Made by a program: the position numbers and the translations under genes. Under the pieces are notes generated by a model. It had not been told where the DNA came from. It searched no databases and saw only the letters and a program-made list of their open reading frames with translations. Shown one piece after another: positions 21,380 through 34,076 of a DNA stretch of 64,000 nt (the stretch's first letter is position 1; the number at the start of each line of letters is the position of its first letter). The DNA is from Triticum aestivum (taxonomy: Eukaryota > Streptophyta > Magnoliopsida > Poales > Poaceae), in the NCBI RefSeq assembly GCF_018294505.1, contig NC_057795.1, forward strand, positions 521,425,184-521,489,183. The letters run 5' to 3'.

Positions 21380-24300
21380 TTATTATAGGGCCTTTAACTA
21401 CAATCAACAGCGGCGCGGGGACATCTACTACAGGGAGCTCTGAGCGCATGGAAGACGCGTTCCACCAACTAGCCAACAATCATGCCGCAAACAATGCCGA
21501 GTCAGAGTCGGAAATGGCAATCATTCCAGCAATGCCGACAAGCACACCTTTGAACACAAGCACTAGCAACACTCAAGTAGATGAAACTGCCGCCTATACT
21601 GAAGTGAATGATGAAACTGATGACGAAGCACAAGGGGATGAAGATGGTGGGCAATCAGAGATCATGGTACCTCAGCCACCGTACGTTGGGCAGAGATTTG
21701 AATCGTTCGCAGAAGCAAAGGAATTCTACCAGACATATGCAAAGTTTTGTGGGTTTGCGGTCAACACCGAATACCATAGGAAAATTAAGAAAACTAACGA
21801 GTACAGCAGAGGTGAGATGAGGTGCCACAAGGCATGAAGGAACAAGAAGGGGAAAGGTGTTGCGCCTGTCGTTCCGGAACGAAAGAGAGGTAACATTCTC
21901 AAGATGGAATGCCCTGTCCGGTGTAAGCTAAAGGTAGATGGAGCACAGTGGGTGGTCACTGAATATTTTGATGAGCATAACCACAAACTCATAAAGAAGT
22001 TCGACCTGGTAAAATTTCTGACCGCCCACAGAGGATTCACCCCCCTCGAGAAGAAATTCATAAAGCTGCTACATGATTGTAACGTCGGTCCATCAAGAAT
22101 GGTCCAGATACTATCACTCATCCACAGCAAAAAAGGGACTTTGAGTAGCATGCCCTATATACCAGCTGACGTCACAAACCTAAAGGCAAAGTACCGTAGA
22201 GAGAGCAAGTTGGCTGACATAGAGGCCACAATGGCCTACTTCAATGAGAAAGCGAAGGAAGATCCAGATTTCTTCTACAGGATAAGATTGGACGATGAGG
22301 ACCGTGTCAGGAACATGTATTGGGTGGATGGTCCTGTAAGAAGAGCCTAGAAACATTTCCGAGATTACATTTCATTCGATACGACATATCTCACTAATAT
22401 GTACAAGATGCCATGCACTCCATTCATAGGAATAAATAACCACAATCAGTCGTTGCAGTTCGGATGCGGGATTGTTCAGAACGAAGACACGGATGGGTAC
22501 ACTTAGCTGTTCAAGACCTTCTTGGAGTGCATGGATGGACTTGCTCCGATGAACATAATAACATACCAGGATTTTAGCATGTGTGCAGGCATAGAGGAGG
22601 TCTTTCCGTTGGCAGTGCACAGGCACTGCAGGTGGCACATTATAAAGAAGGCTGAGGAGATGCTAGGACCATTCTTTGCTGACCGTCTAGAGCTGCACAA
22701 GGCATTCGAGCTGTGCATGGACCACAGCTTGACGGTGGAGGAGTTTGAAAGGAGCTGGATGGCCATGATTGAAACATATCAAGTCCAAGACAACGAGACT
22801 CTTGCTAGCCCGCGGGAGAAGCGAATGTACTGGGTGCCGGCCTACTTCATGCAGTGCTTCTTCCCGTTTCTGCAGACTACGCAGCGCAGCAAGGGGTTCA
22901 ATGCTGTTTTGAAGCGGCACGTGAGCCCTGGCAACTCATTGCTACAGTTTGCCAAGCAATACACAGCTTTGCAACAAAAAAATACTGGGATCTGAGCTAC
23001 ATCAAGAAGCGAACACCACGCTAAAGCAGCCAAAATTGCTAACATATTTACCGATAGAGAGGCAAATGAGCAAGATATACACCAACAAGATCTTTAACAA
23101 GTAAGTCAGTTGTGTTGCAATCTTATTTGCACAAGCATGAAGGTAGTAGGTGCCATATAGAATGCGATGCAGTTGAAAAGCTTATTTGAAAATGATGATT
23201 TCTTGAAAAGTAGTCATTGAGTACGGAGTAACCATGATATGTAGATGCCATGTTTAATGAATTACTGTTTGCCATGTTTACTCAACTGCAATTGCCATGT
23301 TTAATGAACTACTGTTTGCCATGTTTACTCAACTGCAGTTGCCATGTTCAATGAAATGCAGTTGCCATGTTTAATGCACTGTACTTCCATTGGGCATGAT
23401 GGTATGGAAATGCCAATGCCAATTAAAAATGTTATGCAGTTGCCATGTTTAATGAACTGCAGTTGCCATGTTTACTGAAATGCAATTGCCATGTTTACTC
23501 AACTGCAGTTGCCATGTTTAATGAAATGCAGTTGCCATGTTTAATGCATTGTACTTCCATTGGGTATGTTGGTATGGAAATGACAATGCCAGTTGAAAAT
23601 GTTATGCAGTTGCCATGTTTACTGAACTGCAATTGCCATGTTTAATGAACTGCAGTTGCCATGTTTAATGTACTGCGGTTGCCATGTCTAATGTACTACA
23701 GTTGCCATGTTTAATGTACTATATTTGCCATGTTCAAACGAAATGTACTTCTATTGGCCACGACAACATAAGGTGCTACAAAAACAGCACACGATAGTTT
23801 AACAAAAAACACACAAAACTTGCAGATTCCAAGAAGAAATAAAGCGTGCCAGCATGTTCACGGCTTTCCAGGTGGACGAACATACGTTCAAGGTGTGTTC
23901 TATTTTGGGCATGTCGGATTCAGAACCTGAAGACCCGGACAAAGGAATGAACTACTTCGTGAAAGCCTCGATAGGCCAAGGCGAATACTATTGCCAATGC
24001 TGCAAATTTGAACGGGGTGGCATTGTGTGATGTCACATACTAAAAGTAATGGACATGAATGCGGTGACACGGATGCCCCGCCATTTCATAAGGCGGCGAT
24101 GGACTTGGGACACTGACGACGCATTGGCGCCGCAGACAACAAACACAGTTTTGGCTGTGCATGACGAGAGACCAGAGTCAACTATGGAAGCCGTGAGGCG
24201 CGTTGTGTTGACAAAGAACTATGCTAAGCTAATTGATGAAGCGTGCAAGAGTGATGAGATAGCGAGAGTCATAGAAAAACACAGAAAGGCCCTAAAAAGA

Positions 24301-24555
24301 GAGCTTGATGAGATCAAGAATAGGAAAGCTGAGAAAGCCTTACACAGGTTCCCCCGCACATCAAGTGTGCCTTCGTCCACGGGGCCATCATATGAAAACT
24401 CGGAGATAGGATCTGGAATAGCAAGCACACAAACCCAGGTCAGGAACCCACCCCGTTCCATCACAAAGGGGCGTCCAAAAGAGATAAGATACAAATCGGG
24501 ATTGGAGATTCAAGCAAAACACAAGAAAACAAAGAAAGGGATGGGCAATCCGTAA
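21380..24555 (+). pseudogene. FAR1-type MULE transposase of MULE-C, decayed
   Basis: Parts in order: an acidic linker (21400-21670); a FAR1 DNA-binding domain (PYVGQRFESFAEAKEFYQTYA, then CPVRCKLK and EHNHKL, 21680-21990); the MULE core (22030-23100); an intron with a repeat array (23102-23824); a SWIM finger (CQC...CHILK, 23990-24045); and a basic C-terminus ending at 24555. Damage: in-frame stops at 21835, 22348, 22504 and 24028, and frame changes near 22975 and 23020. The first catalytic Asp is kept (ISFDTTY, 22377). At the second position Tyr replaces Asp (IITYQD, 22554-22571), and at the Glu position Lys is found (QRSKGFN, 22880-22903). The copy is therefore catalytically dead. The stops are of the kind produced by C-to-T changes in methylated DNA. 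Confidence 0.85.
23245..23745 (+). repeat. Intronic tandem array, 23-bp unit with higher-order period
   Basis: Sixteen TGCCATGT occurrences lie at mostly 23-bp spacing. Typical spacers are TTAATGAACTGCAGT or TTACTCAACTGCAAT. A longer block (ACTTCCATTGGG...TGGTATGGAAATG) appears twice, about 171 bp apart, so the array has a higher-order structure. The array sits inside the intron between the MULE core and the SWIM exon. Confidence 0.9.
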
Positions 24556-25440
24556 GCAACATTGGGGCACTGTGACATGGTCCTTGGTGACATTTTATTT
24601 TGTAATCTAGATGTTCTAAAAAAAATAAATGGGAGAATGACTCTTGAGGGGCATCAGAAGTTGAAGGAAAATGCATTGAATGGATAACTGCAGTTGCCAT
24701 GTTATGTGTACTTAATTTGCTATGTTATGTGTACTTAATCTGCCATGTTATGTGTAGTTAATCTGCCATGCTATTTTATACTGGATCTGCCATGTTAAGT
24801 ATACTGGATCTGCCATGTTATTTATGCTGAATCTGCCGTGTTGTTTGTACTGAATCTGCCATGTTAGTTGTACTGAAATATGCCATGTTATTTGTAATGA
24901 CTCTGCATCGCGTATATTTCCGTGTTCATTCAATGCATTTTAGTCACACATAGTGTGTTGTGTGCAATCTATGGGAAACAAGTTGAAAAGCGTAACGTGC
25001 ATCAACCGCAAAAAGGTTACAGCTACATGATCAAACTACCATGCTAGCCGGTACAGTTAGCGATGAAAAAAAAAGAAGCAAACAGCCAAATGAAAAATGA
25101 GGATAACTTTCACTAACCATGTCTGATGAACTACATTTGCCATGATTTAAAACATCATAGACGCATTCGAAACACCAAACTGGTGCTACAAACGATGAAA
25201 GCATAATAATAATGATAAACATAAAACATATCTGCTGTCACGCCTAAATAGGTTCACATCCACATATATATTACAGAAAATATTCAAATGTCACTCACAC
25301 ACCACCACTACATACTAGGCTACGTGCGGTTGCAGTCATAACATAGCACACAGACATAGTTTTGAAAAGAACAAAGGTAGTACCTTACATTCCTCGGCAA
25401 CAGAATGTAAGGTAGGCGTTTGGTATGGAGCACCACGTGA
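24556..25440 (+). repeat. Intergenic spacer with CTGCCATGTTA repeats
   Basis: Between the convergent 3' ends of the two MULE-C genes, 24690-24920 contains about eight copies of (T/A)CTGCCATGTTA(T/G) at 20-40 bp spacing. The rest (24920-25440) holds no recognisable gene. Confidence 0.7.
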
Positions 25441-28400
25441 TCACTTGTACTTCTTGGTGACTTTCTTGACAGCTTCCTCTATGAACTCACGTGCTCCGGA
25501 CCGCTTGTTGAAATCTTCATTCGTCAACCAGTTCCATGTGTAAATTTTTTGGAGCTCAACGACCATTGCAGCTGTGACGACAGGAACCAGTCTACCTTCC
25601 CACTTTGCAAGGTATTCCAACGTGTGAAAGCCACAGTCCATCCTACGCAAGAAAAGAATCAGGTGAACTCGCAAAAGGACAGAGATAACAATGATAAACT
25701 TCAATTCGGATGTAACAAAAAGAGAGTTAGGATTGGTGTAAAGGGCACATGAAGAAAGAGATAGCAAATTACGTGTTCCCTTGCTTCGTAGTCGCCATGT
25801 ACTCAATTGGAAAATGTCTGATCTGGACCTTTGAGTGTTCGTAGTGACGGTTCCATGTCTCTTTGAGGTTGTTGATTAACTATTCAGCATGCGTAGTAAG
25901 GTCTGCATCAGCTGCCGAACGCATTGAATCAAGCACCTCAAAACGTTGGTTCTTTAGGTCAAGGCAGATCGCGTAGTGGTGACCGCACTGTCGTGTGGGT
26001 CATGTGGTGCAAGCTCCTGGAACATGGGGAATAGGACCTGCAAGTAAAATGAAGGAAATAAGAAGCAGAGTTCACATGAAGAACAGAAAATGGTGTATTT
26101 GGGAAAATGACGTCTAAGGATATCACCAGTTGTAGTAAGAGGCACATGAGTGACATAAAACAGCAAGGGGCCAAAAAAGTAGAATCACGTAGAATGTTTA
26201 GTTATAGTGGGTAGTTAAAAGAAGTTGCCATCCATGTATGAACAAAGTTGACCTGTATTTTACTTTGAAATTGCCACATAGTTTGTACGGGGATGCAAAT
26301 CAAAAGTCGATTTACATGGCAGCTGTTGCCACATGAAAACAGCTGCCACATAAACAGAGTGCAGCTGTTGGCAAAAAAACATATCATGGGAGAAAAAAAT
26401 GTGCAAACAGGGAAGGAGTACTCACACATTTCTTCATTGTGAGCTTGAATTCATCGTGCGCAGTAAAATGCTTCCTCAGGATTTTGTGGTGGAAGTCACC
26501 ATCCCATATTTTGCAGGTCACACTGTAATGCATGATTGTTTTATCACGAGACATATCCATATGCTTGTTGATGAAGTCAATCCCACATGCAACTACATTC
26601 GTCGACATTTTACCGAGTGGCCTCACAGACTCGGCAAGATCACCCAGGTCGATGTACGTCGCTTCGCATTGTATGACCTTGGTTCTGTCCAAACATGAGC
26701 TGTATGAAAATGATATAACATGAAAGAATCATGTCTACTAAGTAAAAAAAGAAGAACTAAAATGTAAGAGGATCATGTAAAGAAAGTAGAAAAAAGATGA
26801 ATGGTAAAAAGAGCAAAGCAAAATGAGAGATTACGTGGTGTGGTCATTACGCTTTCAGCTCCTTCATGTGCTTGCTGCTGGCCCTCGCATTTCCAAATCG
26901 CTTGACAATATCGTACAGCTGGTTCTGCTCCTTTATGGCCTTGACTTCAGGCTCGTAGTCATCCGCGGAGGTGGTGAACTACCCTCTGCTGCCTCACAGA
27001 ACCAGGGGTGGCACTTCTAATGGTATCCTCAGATACCGTCTCAGCAGGCACGTTGGAACTTGATTGCCCCTGACCTTGTGAGGACCTGCTCTGCAATGTT
27101 GCCTCCTCAATCCTGCGGTAAACTTCATCAAGTGACGGCGAAATCTCCTCAGGGGTGCCTGCAAGGATCAAAAAGTGGGTTAGGATACCTGGAAAACAAA
27201 ACAAATGTAGTGCAAAGAGAAAAGGTGCATGATATGAAATAGGTACAAAAAGTGGGGAGTTGCCATGTGTATTGCACTGTAATTGCCATGTGAAAGCAAC
27301 TGCAGTTGCCATGTTGTGTCAACTCCAGTTGCCATGTGGTTGCCGAATGAAAAATGCAGCATGGAAACAAAATTGCAGGTGACATGCTGCAGCAAATCCA
27401 GTTGCAATGTATAGAGCATTGTAGTTTCCATGTGAGAACAAGTACAGTTGCCATGTTGTATCAACTTCAGTTGCCATGTGGTTGCCGAATGGAAAATACA
27501 GCATGGCAACAAAAATGTAGGTAAGATGGTGCAGCAAATCCGGTTGCCATGTCATCACATAACAGTTGCCATCACAGGTGAGAACCCCAAAAAAATTGCT
27601 TGGGACAAAAGTCAGACTACACAGATGTATACAAGAAAAAGATAAGCGCAGAAGAAATGTACCTTGGACGATCGGCTCTGCGAACTTGACAGCCTTCCTA
27701 CCCTCGACCATTGGTTGCGCCATCATTGCGGGCATGCCTCCCGGGAAAGCAAAGGCAACTGGCGTAGGATCTTGCACCACTGGTTAATCTTGACTGATGC
27801 CAAGGCTAAAGCTCGGTGGGATGAAGGCCATTGGGTGCCTCTCATGCCTACTGGCCGGACCGCGAACAACTTGCGGGGCAGAATCCAAGGGTGAAAGATC
27901 AACAAACATATCTGAATCAGCCCCTGTAGAATCATCGGGCTTATTTGTAGGGCGGGGCGTGTTGTCAGCGGTATCAGCCGCAGCTTTCTTGACAATCTTC
28001 TTGTTTGGGCTGTAGGGGACACCAACATTGACTGGGAGCTTGGAAGTGCGCAAATTTAAGCTAGGGTTTTCCACTGCGGGTAAAGGCGCAGTCTGCTCCG
28101 GACGTTCACCTCCATCACTCGTGCCCGGCTTGACACCTGCATCAGTTGTACTCCAGTCTTCCAGTTTCTCCATAACATTGCTTTTGGTAGGTGGTGGGAA
28201 CAGTGTGCACGCAGGAACATAACCAGACTCATCTCTGCTGCTCCTAGCTATAGCTGGTGCATTGCGTATGTCTGTTGATTGCTTGTGGGGGCTACGACGC
28301 CTAGGTGGAAGACCAGCACGCGAAACAGTCGCCTTAGCAATATCTGCACCACCAGGAGCTGGAGCTGTTGTGCCAAGACTCTCACCTGTAGATGGCATAT

Positions 28401-31400
28401 CATTATGAACTGCCGCCTCAGCCACTTCTATCGTGGACACAGGAGTGCCACCACACACACGCTTGGAATCCGTGTCAGATGAGGGGGAATCTTCCTTTCT
28501 TAGGTTGGTCTCGGGGGCGTCCACTTCAACGCTTGCTGATGGGGTGGCATGGCTCACAACAGCATCCTTCATTGCCAGCAGAGTGGGCAATATTTCAGCA
28601 GTCCTGGAAGATACCAACTCGTCACTCCCCGATGTACGGATGCCTGTTGTTGTAGCCTGCACATCTGCAACCGGCGGAGATGGTCGGCCACTTGCGTCAG
28701 AGTTAGTGGGAACAGTTGAGGGTGCAGTAGCAGTTTTGTTGACTGGCGCCTCATGAACATCTGAGTTGCCACCTGTTGACAACTTTGAATGAAGGCGTTC
28801 GAGTGGGTCCCTAATGATATGCTTGGCCGCACGTGTAGTAGTCTTCTTCACCCTGCAAAAAATAAAGCACACGAAAAATGTATTAAGAAATGCACAAAAA
28901 TTTTGCCATGGTAGAAATCTTAAAAAATGAAAAGTAGGTGGAAAGTTGGTAGTTGCCATGTAGGTGGAATAAGAGTTGCCATGTGGCATAGTTAGCAGTT
29001 GCCATGCAAAACCAGCAAGAGTTGCCATGCTAGCCAACTTGAAGAATGATAAAAATGTCTGATCTGCTAGGAATGCAATTTCAAAACTAGGTATGGGATG
29101 AGCACACAAGCCAATGGAAAGATGGCAGTTGCCATGTAGGTACAATAAGAGTTGCCATTTGGCCTAGATAGCAGTTGCCATGCAAAAAACAAGCAGGAGT
29201 TGCCATGCAGTTAAAAAGGAATGAGATCATTGGAAAAACAGCAGTTGCCATGTGGGACTGATGACAGTAGCCCATGTGGCAAGCTAAACAGATGCATTGA
29301 AAAATCAAAAATATAGCACTATGGCAATGAAAGAACAGGGAAAACCTACTTCTTGACTGGCTTTCTCATGTCTGGCAACACGACAGGATCCCCAGTGTTG
29401 GACGTCGTCGTACGAGGAGATGACCTGGTGGAAGGGGTGTCACAAGCAATGGGGGCACCTTTGTTCAATCGAGCAGAAACACGGGTTGGCATTGGTGCCT
29501 ATTTCTTCGTAACTGCTCGTCCACCAGTTGTCGCCTCACTGCACGTATAAGATGGAGGCTAAAAAAGGTGGCAAGTGTCAGACAGGAAACTAATTGCCGC
29601 GCTTAGCAAAACAAATGCAAAAAAGGGTCAGTCTGTTCAAAAAATATAGACAAAACAAAACACTAAAATAGAAGTCGAACCTCCTCCTAGCAGCTACAAG
29701 ATCGGTCCTAGACCTCTTGCCAGGAGAACCCTACACAACATCCTCTGGAGCCCTCCCCCTCTTTGAGGGCAACACCCCCTCGCCTCTCGCAATTGTATGT
29801 TCTTTGACTTTCTCCGGTGGGGGGGCATCTAGTGCATCCTTGCCCTTCTTACCACCTGCATGAACTTCAACATGTTCATCATCATCGGTGTCGTGCTGCA
29901 CATTCTCCATGTCATCGTCATCGTCCTTGTTGAGAGCAGCGTCTCCATCTAGTTCATCTTGTGTGTCAGCAAGCTCTTGGGAACTGTTGTAGTTGTACCG
30001 GCCATGGCAACCAGTTGGCTGATGTGTCCGTTCTACAACAAATGTAGTGAACTACCTCGCAACCGCATTGCTGTCAGAGCCATTAAGGGACGTCCAACCC
30101 TCAACCAACTTCCCGAGAAAGCTGGTCATTCCAGATGCAAACTGCCCAATTAGATGCTCAACAGGTGCCCTCGCCTGTGCACGAAACAAGAAGCAGCAAT
30201 AACCAACCATATTAGAGTCACTTGCACAAGATCAAAAATAATCCAAAGCAACCATAGATATATATATATATCTTTGATTACCTCAGTAGAGCAAGACGAA
30301 CCTGAGTGCACGTCCATCCACTTTCCAAAGTTTTGAGGCCCCCCAAACATGCTGTAGTCTATAGCATGCTTGGCCATCAGCTAGAAATAACCAAAAAATA
30401 GCTAGGATGTAAGAGAGAGAATGATGAACACTGACTAATAGTTCATGTATTGCAAATACAACAAAAAAGAAGACGAGAATAGAAGTTTCAGCACGGATGA
30501 CAGAGTTGCCATGTGGACTGAGACATGGGTACCATGCGCAGACAGCCATGGCTAACAAGCTAGTCATCTCTCGTTAGCCACAGACTGTTGCCACATGAGC
30601 ATTTTTTCATATGTTATGCCGCAAAAATTTGTAAGAATGTCGTGTAGAGAAAGGAACCAGAACTAACCTATAGTTTTCCATATTTGGTATCAGTTACCCT
30701 GTCTGCAGCAAGCACAGCCTTGACAGCATCGTAAGTCCACGCAGAAACAACAAACTTGTGTGTAGGTGGCGGGCCTCCTGTCCTAGTGAAATCCACGATG
30801 GACAGATCAAGACAGTCGATGTACATGAGCTGATGTACAACAATTTTAAAAGAAAGAAATATCAGTTGCCATCATGGTATTTTACAAAAACAGGCTAATA
30901 TATGTTCCTACAATCATCAAGTTGAAGTGCATGAAAAAAGAAAAGAAGAAGTTGCCATCTATCTGTGCTAGTTGCCATCATGGTATGATGGCAGTTGCCA
31001 TATTGTCATGATGGCAGTTACCATCTTGTTATGATTAGGTTGCCATGCATAAATAAAGGTGTTAAAGAGTGTTCACAAAAGGACTGGTAAAAAATACCAT
31101 TAAATGCAGTCGACAACCCTTCTGGTACATCTTGTTTGAGAATGCATCATGCAGAAAGTCGGCAATGAACTTACACCAATTCATGTTCTTCACATCTTTC
31201 AGTTTCGCCTGCACGGCACAATTTTCAGGCCAACGAGTTGCCGCATCAGAAATCAAATGGAAAAACATCAAAAAAAACTGGCAGTGACTAGCTTACACAT
31301 GACATCGGAGCCAAAATATTGAAGGAAAATAGTTGAGTAAAGATAGATCTTTCACCAGGATAGGGAAGCATTTGTTGCTTGGGTGGAGAGAAGTGGTCGG

Positions 31401-32033
31401 CGCGAAAACAGCTGAGATGGGGTACATGAGTAGTTTCATCTTTAAAACCTCGCCATGGGTTGTCATGGCCTGCAGCGAATCTGCCAGGAAAGTCGTGTTC
31501 GGCATGGATTCCAACCCAGCAAACAAACGGGGGAACAACGTATCCTTGATCTTATTTTTGACCTCATACGGGACTTTGATTTCTCCACGGGGCACACCCA
31601 AAGTGCAGAACACGAATTCCTCGTCCAACGGCAGTCTTCCACGTCCCGGAATCACAAATTCCCTGGAGGCGGGGTCATAAATCTCACCAAGCCAGTCGCA
31701 TACAGGGTTGACAAGATTCTTGCACCGGACATCCATCAGAGCCTGCATACCCATCTCAGCAGCAGCTCCCTTTTGATCGTCGGTAAATTTGTCGGTCAAT
31801 GAAGTCAGGCGTTCCTGCGAGGCCCTATTGCGAGTACGTTTCTTCTTCTGCAAAACAGACAAATGGTCATTTGTTGCCATGTTTTCACTGTCATGAAATT
31901 TTACTTCATAACAGACGACTACAAGCTCGAGGTGGCATCCAAGAACATATGCAGGAGGAGGAGGGGTGTGGACAGTTACCTCATCACCGTCTTTTCTCCA
32001 TCCAGTTGCCTGATTCTGTTGTGGTGCATCCAT
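25441..32033 (-). pseudogene. Ulp1/SENP-like cysteine protease gene of MULE-C, multi-exon, decayed
   Basis: The N-terminal exon (32033-31290) encodes a conserved fold found in MULE-borne plant proteins (MGMQALMDVRCKNLVNPVCDWL, then LPLDEEFVFCTLGVPRGEIKVPYE). Further exons lie near 31240-31080 and 30840-30660, with a long Ser/Thr/Pro/Asp linker at 28850-27780. The C-terminal domain shows the Ulp1 catalytic pattern: His in HHYAICLDLK (about 25982-25953), Asp in FEVLDS (about 25935), Cys in MDCGFHTLEYL (25644-25612). Ulp1-type enzymes remove SUMO or related modifiers. Damage: a frame change near 25990 just before the His, an in-frame TAG at 25882-25880 between Asp and Cys, and a TAG abutting the donor at about 30668. 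Introns are full of TTGCCATG motifs. Confidence 0.7.
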
Positions 32034-33260
32034 GAAATCATCATCTTTTGATGATCGCCGCGAGCCATTCTGCTGAGGTAAGAACAGACCAAATTGTCAT
32101 GGTGGAAATGAAATGTAGGAAGTAAGCAGTTGCCACCTAACAGAATGTGCTTGCCACATGGGCTCGATTGAAATGGCAACTAGTGAAGGCAAATATCACA
32201 TGAACACACACACACACACACACACACACCCCTATGATTGTCGAAAACATAAATGTGGCAATTAAGCACATTTGTTTCATTTGAAAAATGTACAGATCGT
32301 AATGCACTTAAAAACAAAATGTTGAAGTTGCCATGTTAGCACAAGATATTACGAAAGAAAGGCACAAATCTTCCACTGCACAAACATAAAATGCGGCAGC
32401 TCACACCCTGTCCTCATACAAAAATGACTTGCCATGTGTTCAATGGCAAAATGTGCTAGGTTGAAATTGCCATGTTAAAATGCAACACAGAATTCAAAAA
32501 AGCGATGAAAAACATCTACTGAACAACCTGAAATTGCAATGCACACACTGACCTCATATTAAAAATGAGTTGCCATTTAGTACGGACAAATATGTTCAGA
32601 TATCACAAGTCAGCATGGCAAAACACGAAACTGGGTCTGCAGTACAATGAATTTACCACATTATCCTGCCTATAACATGGCAACAGACATGCTGTGTTCA
32701 GAGAGATACTTGCCACATGGAAAGCATATATATGGCATCTGACATAATTGATGTGGAAATTAGTTGCCATCTAGTGACATAGTTGCTGAAACTAACAAAA
32801 TTACCTAGTTACTATACTTTGCCATGCCACATTATCCTGTCAGTTGCCACAAGTCAGCGTAGCAGAACACAAATTTGAGTCTGTAGTACAGTGAATTTCC
32901 CACATTATCCTGCCTACAACATGGCAACAGCCATAGTGTGTTCACAGAAATACTTGCTACATGGAAAGCATATATGTGGCAACTGACACAGTTCATGTGG
33001 AAATTAGTTGCCATCCAGTGTACATGGTTGCTGAAACTGCAATGACTACCTATTTACTACACTTTACCATGCCTACAGCGTGGCAACAGACATAGCCTGT
33101 GCGCGAAATTAGTTGCCACATGGAAAACAAATTTGTGGCAACTATCACAGTCAATCAGGAAATTAGTTGCCATACGGTGCAGATAGTTACTCAAACTACC
33201 ATGTTTGCATTCATACTTCACTTTGAAAAATAACTACCTAGATCTAGGGTTCAATGGCAA
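32034..33260 (+). repeat. Upstream region of the Ulp1-like gene, TTGCCA-rich, with a (CA)n tract
   Basis: There is no coding evidence. TTGCCA(T/C) recurs throughout (32110, 32330, 32430, 32570, 32760, 33010, 33170). A (AC)n microsatellite lies at 32203-32229. Two blocks of about 200 bp (32640-32780 and 32880-33020) resemble each other (TTATCCTGCC(T)ATAACATGGCAACAG), an internal duplication. 33260-33900 is GC-rich and may hold the promoter and 5' UTR. Confidence 0.55.
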
Positions 33261-34076
33261 CTATCATGACTTGAAATTCATCACCAAAATTCTCCCCGCA
33301 CTGATCGCAAATGGCAATTCGAAGCAATGCGCAACTATCATACATAAAAACGACGGCCCAATCCCAAGGCACAACCAGGATGTGGCTCCGGACAGGCCGA
33401 ACCACACCGGCGTGACCGGCACCGCGGCGGCGACGAAACTGCCCAATGCCACCTAAAACGGCAAGCACACGACTCCGCCGCCGGCGGGAACGCCGGCGCA
33501 TCGCAAATCCGCCTGAATCTCGATGAATCTCAAGCGAAGCATCGAACACGAAGGGCAGGGGAGAAAATGCAGGCAAGGATTTTGAGCGTGGGAGGGAGCA
33601 TTACCTTCAATCTGTAGGCGCTCCGGCGAAGACGCTCCGGTCCGGCGAGCACCACCGACGGCCGCGAATGCCGTCGACTCTTCCGCCTCCGCCGTCGCCT
33701 TCTTCTCTCGTCTTCTCCTCCAATCGACTGAACTGCGAGGTGGGTTGTGTGAGTAACTGAAGGGAGGAGTAAAAGGAATCGTGAGGGGAGGGGGGCGAAG
33801 TGCGTGACGTGTTTGACGTCAACCACGGTCGGCGTGTGGCGTGCGGGCGCAGAGCAGTTCCACCTCACGCCCCCGAGTGGCAACCGCTGACTGCGGGGGG
33901 CAACCGGCGTGTGGACGAACTATGTCACACACCACACACGCGCCTTGTCCTACGTGGCACATAAAATCGGCCAAAACGTGCCAAGATTCGTGCAGATACT
34001 GCTGAACGGCGATGGAGGCGTGTGGTTGAGATGGCTAACGCCCACACGTGTGAGCGTTAATATTTCCGTAAGTATA

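Larger units (their letters stand above)
18897..34067. mobile_element. MULE-C, about 15 kb, with FAR1-type transposase and Ulp1-like gene
   Basis: It lies 12 bp inside the left terminal repeat of MULE-B. The target duplication is ataagtata (18888-18896) versus gtaagtata (34068-34076), one mismatch in nine. Both ends carry a palindromic CACACGTGTG core about 16 bp from the tip (18912-18921 and 34043-34052) with short, imperfect terminal repeats. It contains a broken FAR1/MULE transposase gene (+) and a broken multi-exon Ulp1-like gene (-), convergently arranged. This gene set resembles the plant KI-MULE (Kaonashi) type, Mutator-like elements that carry Ulp1-like protease genes; the assignment is inference. 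Confidence 0.75.

Noticed and set aside
23245..23745. Regular short repeats resembling a CRISPR array
   Set aside because: The context is a plant MULE intron, the spacers are themselves repeats, and no cas genes are present; it is a minisatellite.
27784..29145. 453-codon minus-strand ORF as a separate gene
   Set aside because: It is mostly Ser/Thr/Pro/Asp linker of the Ulp1-like gene plus adjoining intron sequence containing TTGCCATG motifs.
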